Origin: an uncultured Verrucomicrobia subdivision 3 bacterium
GTDB taxonomy: Bacteria; Verrucomicrobiota; Verrucomicrobiia; Limisphaerales; UBA11358
Direction of reading: 5' to 3'
DNA: 64,000 nt
Assembly (NCBI GenBank): GCA_903858275.1
Contig: CAIOIC010000018.1
Coordinates: 1-64,000 of the forward strand
The notes below the pieces were generated by a model. It saw only the letters and a list, made by a program, of their open reading frames with translations, did no database searches and was not told the DNA's origin. Each line of letters starts with the position of its first letter. The stretch's first letter is position 1. Positions 53,203 through 60,449 of this stretch are shown in pieces. A program made the position numbers and the translations under genes.

Positions 53203-53301
53203 TTTGCATATATTAGCGCCATCTGCGATATGGCGGAAAGATAACATCCACATTTATATACACCGTTAGACCGTCCTGGAAGCGTCAGATATAATATAAG
53301 T

Positions 53302-54516
53302 ATGTTAACAAAATGCTCTTGCCAGATATGCAGCGGCCATTTGGAGTTTGAAGTTTCGGATTCGGGTCGAACTATTACTTGTCCACATTGCGGAATGGAT
53401 ACGGTTTTATACATTAAGTACATTCCTAAGCCAATTGTTCGGGTTGTATTAAAACAGAAAGAGCCGGATAAAACTCGTAAAAACATGATGTTGGCATTAG
53501 TTATCTTTGGGCTACTCGCTCTAATATCAGCTAGCGGTCTATGGTTTTATAGAGATCGTCAATCAAAACGAGAAACTGCAATACAAGCACAACGTGAAGC
53601 GTCCGAAAACAAGGCAAAGCAACAAGCTGAATCTCAGCGTTTGGCATCCGAGGCGCAACAAAAAGCCGATCGAGAACAGGCCTTGCAACGATCTGATGCA
53701 GCAAAGCTTATTCTTGTAAAAGACAAGGTAATAAACAATATATATATACCCGCCCATCCTTATGTTAACAGCTTAGGGATGAAGTTCGTGGGCATACCAG
53801 ATTCAGGCGTATTATTTTCTATCTGGGACACAAGGGTGCAAGATTATCAAGTGTATGCTAATGCCAATAGTGGGGTAAATGACACATGGAAATATCCAGA
53901 GTTTAAAGGAGCATGGGCTGATCCTGCAACCGGGATTGAAAACCCACCTTCACAAAGAGAGGTTTTTAAACAAGGAAGCATTTATCCAGTAATTAACGTA
54001 AGTTGGAATGATGCAAATGCATTTTGTCAATGGCTGACGGCACGGGAACGGACTGCTGGAAAAATCGGAGATAATCAATGTTATCGGCTTCCGACAGATT
54101 GGGAATGGAGCATGGCTGTAGGAATTAAAGAGGCAAAAGAAGACTCGCCGGCCAATAGGAGCAAAAGAAATGATGGCGCCTATCCATGGGGAAATCAACA
54201 ACGGGCACCTCGCGGCGCTGGCAATTATAATCCACATGATGGGATTGATAACTATGATTACACATCACCAGTAAATGCATTCAGCCCAAACATCTACGGT
54301 TTATATGACATGGGAGGCAATGTCTGGCAGTTGTGCAAAGACCGTTTTTCTGGCAATAACTACATTGATAAAAAGATTTATGGAAACAGTGTAACACTTC
54401 GCGGTTCATGCTGGCTGAATAATTCTGCCACTTCAAGGCTTTCAGGACGCCTCCTTTTCAAACCCGACGAGCGCGATACAACTGTTGGTTTTCGTGTAGT
54501 TCTCTGCGACGAATAA
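53302..54516 (+). CDS. zinc-ribbon, membrane-anchored SUMF1/FGE-like protein
   Basis: 404 residues. An N-terminal zinc ribbon (SCQICSGHLEF and TCPHCGMD, 1-30) is followed by one membrane segment (MLALVIFGLLALISASGLWFY, about 57-78) and a coiled coil rich in Gln/Glu/Arg (about 85-130). The rest is a formylglycine-generating-enzyme-like domain (about 150-404): YPVINVSWNDANAFCQWLT, YRLPTDWEWSMA, YPWGN, GLYDMGGNVWQL and VGFRVVL. It has the C-type-lectin-like SUMF1 core, but the two active-site cysteines of true FGE are not evident. The domain may therefore bind rather than oxidise. It could be an envelope sensor. Confidence 0.75.
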   Translation: MLTKCSCQICSGHLEFEVSDSGRTITCPHCGMDTVLYIKYIPKPIVRVVLKQKEPDKTRKNMMLALVIFGLLALISASGLWFYRDRQSKRETAIQAQREASENKAKQQAESQRLASEAQQKADREQALQRSDAAKLILVKDKVINNIYIPAHPYVNSLGMKFVGIPDSGVLFSIWDTRVQDYQVYANANSGVNDTWKYPEFKGAWADPATGIENPPSQREVFKQGSIYPVINVSWNDANAFCQWLTARERTAGKIGDNQCYRLPTDWEWSMAVGIKEAKEDSPANRSKRNDGAYPWGNQQRAPRGAGNYNPHDGIDNYDYTSPVNAFSPNIYGLYDMGGNVWQLCKDRFSGNNYIDKKIYGNSVTLRGSCWLNNSATSRLSGRLLFKPDERDTTVGFRVVLCDE

Positions 54517-54713
54517 ACATCAAGCCTTTTTCGTGTTTATGAAGATAAATTATTAGATTAAATGACTAAAAGCCAAAATACTGTAAATTAGTTAATTGCA
54601 AGCAGCCGATCGCTAAAAACGAATAGATCAGTTTATTTATAGCAATAATTCAAACTTGCCACTAAAGCTGACCCTTACAATTAGACGTAAAATATATTTA
54701 AAAAGCACAAAAG
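54517..54713. other. gene-free AT-rich gap
   Basis: The 197 bp between two convergent genes hold no open frame of note and no perfect hairpin with a T-run. I see nothing recognisable in it. Confidence 0.4.
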
Positions 54714-55541
54714 TCAGCCCGGCAGTGTCCGACCTGAATATCGCATGTTTTTCCATCCCCGCACCCCAGAGCGTTCGTCGATTCGTAGGTCGTTACGCAG
54801 GCACACGTTGAATTGATCACGGATTAGAGGTTCGACCACTGCTTTGAAATCGCTTCGTTTGATGGGTTCGTGTTGCTGCAGCTTCAAATATTTGCAAAAG
54901 GCATCATGCGCATCGGCTAACAACAAGACGTTCCCAGGTTCAGATGACAGCATTTCCTCCACAAAACGGCGGGCAATACGTTCAGTGAACTCAATGCCAC
55001 CTCGAATGCGCTGGTGGGGACTGGTCGCACTAAAAAACGAGGAATCAGCTGCCAAAATCGATTTGGCCCTGTGAACGACGGCTTTGGCGGTCTTGTCGCT
55101 TCTAAATTCGATGCACAAATTCACCAAATTGTTCTCAGCCGGCAGTTCCTGGGCTGCTCGCATCAACAAAGCGCGATATAAATTCTGCAGCTTTTCGGCC
55201 GTAGTGGTTTTATATAATTGCAGGTGTGGTTCTCTATAGTACCACTGCATTTCGGGCTCGTAGTATATAATTGAGTGCCCCAGCCGCGAATCCCCACCCA
55301 GAGCCCCAGCAAAGAAGTCCACGTTGACGCTGATCGGCGTGATTGTGTATTGGCCATCAGGTAGTTGGTCCCGAATTTCTACAAACGGGCAGCCATGTTG
55401 TTTGGCGGCATCAGGAAACATCTCGGCAAAATAGACGCTGGCGGTCTTGGCTCGCTGTCGTGGTGCGTGGGGTGCAAAAGCTCCAACACCCGGCAGATTT
55501 AGTTCCAAATGCGTACTGAGGGGTCGTGCTGCTGGTTCCAT
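54714..55541 (-). CDS. hypothetical protein with winged-helix-like end
   Basis: 275 residues, no family recognised. The C-terminal 70 residues (AFCKYLKLQQHEPIKRSDFK onward, with RDQFNVCLRNDLRI and GVRGWKNMRY) resemble the winged-helix end of phage-type primase-helicases. The N-terminal part has a Thr-rich beta region (ITPISVNVDFFAGALGG). A strong AAGGAGGAG lies eight bases before the ATG, inside the preceding small gene. It is the last gene of the region-5 operon. A DNA-binding role is a reasonable guess. Confidence 0.55.
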   Translation of the reverse strand: MEPAARPLSTHLELNLPGVGAFAPHAPRQRAKTASVYFAEMFPDAAKQHGCPFVEIRDQLPDGQYTITPISVNVDFFAGALGGDSRLGHSIIYYEPEMQWYYREPHLQLYKTTTAEKLQNLYRALLMRAAQELPAENNLVNLCIEFRSDKTAKAVVHRAKSILAADSSFFSATSPHQRIRGGIEFTERIARRFVEEMLSSEPGNVLLLADAHDAFCKYLKLQQHEPIKRSDFKAVVEPLIRDQFNVCLRNDLRIDERSGVRGWKNMRYSGRTLPG

Positions 55542-55678
55542 TTGACAATCTCCTCCTTGCTGGGTTGTTTGATTGGTTCGGCTTCAATCGTGCGCAAAAA
55601 TGCCAGCCGCCACTCGCTTTCCATGTTTAGCTGGCATGCCCGATCAACCTGGTCCTGTCGGCGGGTGTAATCGTTCAT
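55499..55678 (-). CDS. small hypothetical protein overlapping the next gene
   Basis: 59 residues (MNDYTRRQDQVDRACQLNME and on), charged and helical, with two Trp near the end. It overlaps the 275-residue gene by 43 bp in another frame and contains that gene's Shine-Dalgarno. Composition looks coding. Function unknown. Confidence 0.55.
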   Translation of the reverse strand: MNDYTRRQDQVDRACQLNMESEWRLAFLRTIEAEPIKQPSKEEIVKWNQQHDPSVRIWN

Positions 55679-55824
55679 AGAATTGTATAGTAAAAGTGGT
55701 CCTTTATCTTATATACCAACTTCTGTCACTTCCTCTATACATTTGCTATTAGAGCCAATGACTACGGGCTTATTATGCGGCGAGGTTATTATACAATTGC
55801 GCCACCACTTGATTTCATTAGGGT

Positions 55825-56037
55825 TTAGTGATGTGACCATATTTCTTCTGACTGCTCTTCCGGGCAATTTAATGTCTGAATCGTTTGAGGGACCATATCA
55901 TCATCGTCCATATTGTTAGGGTAAATGCTTACATTGCTGCCAGGTTCTCCATTTGATGATAACTGTGTATAGTTGGCTTCGTTCTGCTGATAAATCATTA
56001 TTGCTGTATAATTGTTGAAAGCTACTAACTGGTGCAT
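55825..56037 (-). CDS. doubtful small protein
   Basis: 70 residues, Asn/Gln/Asp-rich (MHQLVAFNNYTAIMIYQQNE, with an MDDDDM acidic cluster). It lies 13 bp after the 137-residue gene in the same direction. Composition is biased and no family is recognised, so it may be non-coding. The 145 bp that follow to 55678 show nothing. Confidence 0.3.
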   Translation of the reverse strand: MHQLVAFNNYTAIMIYQQNEANYTQLSSNGEPGSNVSIYPNNMDDDDMVPQTIQTLNCPEEQSEEIWSHH

Positions 56038-56050
56038 TTGGGTGCTGAGG

Positions 56051-56464
56051 CTAGATTGGGTGTTGCTGAAGCGCCAGGGCCGGTTCCTGACGTCGATCGG
56101 GTTGGGGTGCCTGTTGATGCCCTTGAGGCTGCTGATTGCCTGTAGCCTCTTTGGTGCATTGCTGGGTGACTTTCATATTGGTAGCCGTACTGTTTATACA
56201 TTTGACGTTTCTGGTCATGAGTGAACGTAGGTAGTCATCCAACGAATCGTCTTGATCCGAACGTTCCACATAGTCACCATTTCTTATCATTTCCGCGATT
56301 GCTGCTCTTTGCATTCTTTCCAGCTCTTTCAGAGATGGTTCACGCTTGAATGTGGGTCTGGCTGACTTGGATCTGGCTAGGGGTCTGCCGCAACAATGAC
56401 ATTTGGATCGGGTGCCTTTAGTCTGATTGCTGCTGTAGTCTTGTATATTGGGATTGGGTTTCAT
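56051..56464 (-). CDS. hypothetical protein with zinc-knuckle-like cysteines
   Basis: 137 residues. The N-terminal segment KCHCCGRPLARSKSARP is a Cys/Arg-rich zinc-knuckle-like piece. A helix follows (LKELERMQRAAIAEMIRNGD), then a Gln/Pro-rich tail. Basic and probably nucleic-acid binding. It lies after the terminator at 56638, so it is expressed from its own promoter or by read-through. Not recognised further. Confidence 0.45.
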   Translation of the reverse strand: MKPNPNIQDYSSNQTKGTRSKCHCCGRPLARSKSARPTFKREPSLKELERMQRAAIAEMIRNGDYVERSDQDDSLDDYLRSLMTRNVKCINSTATNMKVTQQCTKEATGNQQPQGHQQAPQPDRRQEPALALQQHPI

Positions 56465-56637
56465 AAAGCTGGGTTGATTATTATTTGGCCTGTTGCTGAT
56501 GCTCTGGGGCCTCTTTCTGGCGTTAATTATAGTGGACTGTCTGTTGTTGTTTCTGAGGCTGTTGATCGCCTAAATCGACTATGGTGCGTTGTCGTGTGTG
56601 TTTCATATAGATAGAGGACGGTGTGTATGTGTTAAAA

Positions 56638-56670
56638 AGTGCCAGCCAGTCGTTTGGGCTGACTGGCACT
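56638..56670 (-). terminator. rho-independent terminator after the second RepA-like gene
   Basis: Arms AGTGCCAGCCAGTC and GGCTGACTGGCACT pair with one mismatch around a short loop. On the minus strand TTTTTAA follows. It lies 15 bp after the stop codon of the ATPase gene at 56685 and ends the main replication operon. Confidence 0.8.
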
Positions 56671-56684
56671 ATCATCAATCTGTT

Positions 56685-57881
56685 TCAACTCGTGGCCGTT
56701 GTGGTTGTTGCTGCGGGCTGGGCGTATGTGAAGTGCCCGGCAGTGCACGTTACGCCCTGCATTTCCTTCACTACAGGCCAGTAGTTGTCGTAAAATGCCG
56801 TTCTACTCATGCCAGTTTGTTGGTGCACTTCTTTCTGCAATCCGCTGGCCGTATAGCTTCCACCAGCCAAAATGTCTAATATCGTTTGGTTGGTGTAGCG
56901 ATTATTGCCGTTCAGTTCGCTGCGGTTAAAAGCTACGTCCAATTCGGCTTTGGGACCAAGCGCTATAATTCCAACGCACTTTTTCGGAGGGTGATAGCGC
57001 AGTGTGTATTCCAAGCTGTAGCGGTTCTTGTCCTCTTCTAATATGCGCGTGGTGATGCAGGTGGCCACAAATCGGCCCAAACCACCGCCGGCAGCCATAT
57101 CGATGCTGCGTTTGCCACTTTGATCGCCCTTGGGTGTGTGATGGCTGAATACAATGGCACTGTGCGGGTTGCTGATCATCTTTTCCATCCGGGTCATCAA
57201 TCGCAGCATGTCGGCATTGCTATTTTCATCGGTTCCACGCCCATAAAGGCGGTACAAGCTGTCCAGGATGACCAGCTCGTATTTGTCACGCTTTACTATC
57301 TTTTCAATGCCATCCATCAGTTCATCGGGTGTTACATAGCGCTTGTGTAGGCTGAGGCTGTGGAAGTTGGTGCTGTCGAATTGCCCGATGTTCAGTTCTT
57401 TGGCCACGCTTTGAACACGCAGCTGGAATTCATTTGGAACCAGTTCGGGGTTTATAAACAACACCTTGCTTTTGCGTGTGGCGCTACCAAACCACGGCAA
57501 GCCATGAGCCACACACAATCCCATGCGTATCATGTGCCAGGTTTTATAGCTTTTGCTAGCGCCCACAAACATGCCGGTGGTGTCGCTCTTGAGGACGCCA
57601 CTGATGATGTCGTCATTGCTGGTAATGTTACGAATAGTCAAATCGCGGTTATCGTCCATATCTCCTAGTCCAAAGTTGCTGCTGACGTGATTGCATTCGT
57701 CGGGATCAATTCTGACGATTTCATCCACGTCCATGCCATCGATAAAATCGCTATCGATAAGATTCAACATGCGTTTACGTAGGCCATCTGCACCATGGAC
57801 TTCGGCATAGTGAATCAATTTGTTACGGGTCTGCTGTAGGAAGCTCTCGTGTAGCTCCTGTTCGGTCGTTGCGATACTCAT
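56685..57881 (-). CDS. RepA-type (RecA-fold) ATPase, second copy
   Basis: 398 residues. The Walker A is GASKSYKT (107-114), then LFINPELVPNEFQLRV, Walker B VILDSLYRLYG (204-214) and the sensor-like strand IVFSHHTPKGDQSGKRS. A winged-helix-like end (HQQTGMSRTAFYDNYWPVVK) closes it. It belongs with the hexameric replicative helicases of the RepA/KaiC group found on plasmids and phages. It is distinct from the RepA-like protein at 62179 but of the same class, so the element has two such ATPases. One may load on a different substrate. It is followed by a strong terminator. Confidence 0.8.
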   Translation of the reverse strand: MSIATTEQELHESFLQQTRNKLIHYAEVHGADGLRKRMLNLIDSDFIDGMDVDEIVRIDPDECNHVSSNFGLGDMDDNRDLTIRNITSNDDIISGVLKSDTTGMFVGASKSYKTWHMIRMGLCVAHGLPWFGSATRKSKVLFINPELVPNEFQLRVQSVAKELNIGQFDSTNFHSLSLHKRYVTPDELMDGIEKIVKRDKYELVILDSLYRLYGRGTDENSNADMLRLMTRMEKMISNPHSAIVFSHHTPKGDQSGKRSIDMAAGGGLGRFVATCITTRILEEDKNRYSLEYTLRYHPPKKCVGIIALGPKAELDVAFNRSELNGNNRYTNQTILDILAGGSYTASGLQKEVHQQTGMSRTAFYDNYWPVVKEMQGVTCTAGHFTYAQPAATTTTATS

Positions 57882-58262
57882 ATGTGTTTATTGGGGGGCT
57901 AACACACCTTTTCAGAGACAGCCTGTTCGGCTGGAGTAATGTGCAACGCGAGTAACTAGGGATATCAAGCCTAGCGATGTGTCAGCCCAAATTGTTAGTA
58001 TCCAAACTAGCGTTGCAATATTTACTCTAGCAATGGGTAATATGGTTCCACTGCTGAATAGAAGGTCTTGAAGTTTTACTCCTCGCTACAATTGAAGTAT
58101 CCCAGATTATACGTAACAACTCAAGACTAATCCTGCGAAAGTCTAATATATCCAATAGCGACAATGATTTTATGACGTTCGCCAAATATAAACATAATCG
58201 AAGCAACTAATTAATTGTCGTTGGTTCTAATTCTAGTCCGGTGCTGATTTAGTACGATACGA
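57882..58262. other. AT-rich non-coding part downstream of the RT gene
   Basis: No open frame of note. Two small perfect stems are visible: CAGCC/GGCTG at 57919-57933 and CTAGG/CCTAG at 57956-57974. Composition is AT-rich. It could hold the promoter of the ATPase gene or an origin of replication; nothing decides it. Confidence 0.4.
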
Positions 58263-58270
58263 TGCCAAAT

Positions 58271-58431
58271 CCAGACAGGGAAGAGAGAGATAAAGTGAAT
58301 CTCTTCCTGGATGGGCTAGTCCGGAATTGTATTTTATAGGAGACCGGACCACAGGACTGATCAGAAAACCGTTGAATCTATTAGTGTTTTATCAACGGCG
58401 TCAAAATCTAGTCCGGCGGTCCAACCGGACT
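58271..58431 (-). ncRNA. array of four hairpins downstream of the reverse transcriptase gene
   Basis: Four consecutive stems: GGAAGAG/CTCTTCC (58279-58307, flanked by CCAG/CTGG); GTCCGG/CCGGAC (58319-58349); CCGTTGA/TCAACGG (58369-58398); AGTCCGG/CCGGACT (58410-58431). All arms are perfect. The element TAGTCCGG is repeated at 58234, 58317 and 58409. No protein is encoded. The array lies within the first 210 bp after the RT stop codon, so it would be the 3' part of the RT transcript or a separate small RNA. Confidence 0.45.
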
Positions 58432-58477
58432 GAACGGACTGGGTGGAAAGTGGCGGCAGCAAATGTATAACTGGCTT

Positions 58478-60226
58478 TCAGCACTTCTTCCAATTATACA
58501 TTCTCCGAGTGAATTCAAATACAGGAATACTGAATATTTTATCCAGCAATCCAGGTCGCCATGGACTACGAACCAGATCCAATCCGCCCATATTGTTGAA
58601 CTGCCCAGCATAACTGAAATGATAGCCTGCTGGTTCCTGACGCTTGGGACCGCCTCTACCGGTAGTTCCTACGCCAAAAATAACGTCAATTATACAAAAC
58701 TGCCGAATTTGTTTGGCCCTGGCGCGATCAAAGGCGCTAAAGCACCCCGTAGCGATGGGTTTGTTGTGCATGGCCTGGTAACCACTCGCCCAACACATGG
58801 GTTTTGGTCCGACATCGCCCCCTTTGACACGCCCTACGCCTTTAGCGACCAGGCGGTGTTTGAGTGATCCCAGCGCCTGACTCCCACTTGCCTGAATCTG
58901 TTGGGTTCGGCTCAGTTGCAGCAAATCCTGTTTAAATTTCGATTTGGCTTCGTATAGATTGAGGCATTGTTTAGCCACAGCCTCTTTTCTGGGCCGAACC
59001 AGACCATCGTAGCGAATCTGATAGCCCACGAACTGCAGCCATGGAACACACCCAAACCATTTCCGACCGCTCCAACGGTACGGCGCTTTGCTTTTGTGGT
59101 TCCAGTGATTCTTGTCGTAAAAGCGCGTTTTTTCCGGTTTGTGGAATACGAGTTTGAGGCGGGTCAGTTCATCGAGATATGCCTCAAAAACCTGCTGACA
59201 ATGCCGGCGATTGGGCGATATCAATACCATGTCGTCACAATAGCGGTAATAATATATTTCCGCCCCCAGTCGGTTTTGCTCCTGTTCTACGCGTTTGTCG
59301 GCCTGATCCATCACGAGATTGGCGATGATTCCCGAAATGGCACCTCCCTGAGCTACCCCAATTCTTAAACTTTGGGGATCGCCATGGTGTACGGCCGCCA
59401 GTTCTTGGGCCGGCCATTTGAAATAGAAATCGCTATTTATAGATTTCAGCCTCGGTTCGGTGTCTTGCAATACATTTTGAGGGAAGCTATAGCAATCGAG
59501 GTAGGCTCTGAAGATGCCGGCTGCCCGATCATCCAGATTGACCTGTTCAGCGGCCCTGGTGAAAGCGTCGAGCGCCACACCATGATCCACCGTGTCGAAG
59601 AATCCCATGATATCGCACTCAGCCACATACAAATCGCGTTCGGCATTTTGTATGCGTAGATCATGCAATTGGTCGAATGCCTGATGATGAGTACAAACCC
59701 GACCATTACGAGCGGATCTGAAAGCGAACGAGGAATCCGAAAACAGCGGGTCAAACTGGTCGCACAAATAGCGGGCAAACAAACAGAGAATAAGGTTGTC
59801 ATCTGTATTGAAGCGGCACAGGGCACGGAATTCGGGTTTGCTAGGCTTTTTACGAATCCAGTTGATGGTTGGCGAACTGAATGCAAAAGGCAGGCTCGAC
59901 AGCACACGTTCACGAATAGAGGCGATGTAATTATTTAACGCCACCACCCATGGCCTGTTTTGATGTTGTTCTCGCAATACCCTGACTGCCTGTTTTAACG
60001 CGGCTAAATCGGGATTTGTGCCATTTGTACGATTGCGAGGCCTGAACGCTGACCATTCACGTCTTGGCGGCAACAACTGATAATATGGATGATCTGGTGG
60101 CGGTTCATTAATGCCGCCAACCAGACGTGAAGTGTAATGGCGGTCATGTCTGCATCCGGCAAGTTTTACGCGTTCTTTGCAGATTTGGGATATGATGCGC
60201 TCGTCACTGAAGTATTGTTCTAGCAT
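58478..60226 (-). CDS. reverse transcriptase of unassigned type
   Basis: 582 residues. The polymerase domain is clear: fingers motif FAFRSARNG (167-175), motif A CDIMGFFD (204-211), motif B GVAQGGAIS (290-298), catalytic YCDD (329-332) and a motif E region LQFVGYQIRYDG (397-408). The thumb ends near 440. A C-terminal part of about 140 residues (KGVGRVKGGDVGP, YHFSYAGQFNNMGG) is not recognised. It lacks the retron motifs NAxxH and VTG, has no group II maturase or endonuclease domain, and is too long for a DGR enzyme. I would place it among group-II-like unknown RTs, many of which are defence-associated. No Shine-Dalgarno precedes the ATG; the region holds a structured RNA instead. Confidence 0.85.
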   Translation of the reverse strand: MLEQYFSDERIISQICKERVKLAGCRHDRHYTSRLVGGINEPPPDHPYYQLLPPRREWSAFRPRNRTNGTNPDLAALKQAVRVLREQHQNRPWVVALNNYIASIRERVLSSLPFAFSSPTINWIRKKPSKPEFRALCRFNTDDNLILCLFARYLCDQFDPLFSDSSFAFRSARNGRVCTHHQAFDQLHDLRIQNAERDLYVAECDIMGFFDTVDHGVALDAFTRAAEQVNLDDRAAGIFRAYLDCYSFPQNVLQDTEPRLKSINSDFYFKWPAQELAAVHHGDPQSLRIGVAQGGAISGIIANLVMDQADKRVEQEQNRLGAEIYYYRYCDDMVLISPNRRHCQQVFEAYLDELTRLKLVFHKPEKTRFYDKNHWNHKSKAPYRWSGRKWFGCVPWLQFVGYQIRYDGLVRPRKEAVAKQCLNLYEAKSKFKQDLLQLSRTQQIQASGSQALGSLKHRLVAKGVGRVKGGDVGPKPMCWASGYQAMHNKPIATGCFSAFDRARAKQIRQFCIIDVIFGVGTTGRGGPKRQEPAGYHFSYAGQFNNMGGLDLVRSPWRPGLLDKIFSIPVFEFTRRMYNWKKC

Positions 60227-60234
60227 AAAAATGA

Positions 60235-60367
60235 TGGGGAGGTTGGTTGCGGACTTAATTGACGCCGAATGGTTCCCGGAACTGGCTGGAGTTGCGGGCT
60301 ACTTGAATCAGCCAGGATAGTGCCGACGACAACTTGCTCTCGGCACACGCGACCAGAGACCTCCCCA
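60235..60367 (-). ncRNA. structured RNA directly upstream of the reverse transcriptase
   Basis: The ends of this 133-nt stretch pair: 60235-60243 with 60359-60367 (9 bp), a 3-nt bulge, 60244-60247 with 60352-60355 (4 bp), one mismatch, then 60249-60251 with 60348-60350 (3 bp). That gives 16 Watson-Crick pairs. Inside are two perfect 7-bp hairpins, GTGCCGA/TCGGCAC (60320-60346) and CTGGCTG/CAGCCAG (60282-60315), and a 30-nt unpaired-looking segment (60252-60281). The RNA ends nine bases before the RT start codon. Location and a closing a1/a2-like stem resemble retron or DRT-associated RNAs. A 77-codon frame also runs through here, so a coding role is not excluded. Confidence 0.6.
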
Positions 60368-60449
60368 AAAATGTTTGTATAGTAATTCACGACTTCAATT
60401 TGATTAACGGTATTACGATGCAAATTCTTACGCGGAACTTTTATGCTGT

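Noticed and set aside
53302..54516. SUMF1 protein as the maturase of the sulfatases at 2315 and 8368
   Set aside because: It is membrane-anchored, far from the sulfatases and without the evident active-site Cys pair; a general role as FGE cannot be supported.
58478..60226. Retron, DGR or group II intron as explanation of the RT
   Set aside because: No NAxxH or VTG (retron), no template/variable repeat pair noticed and a long protein (DGR), no maturase/endonuclease domain and no domain V-like hairpin downstream (group II).
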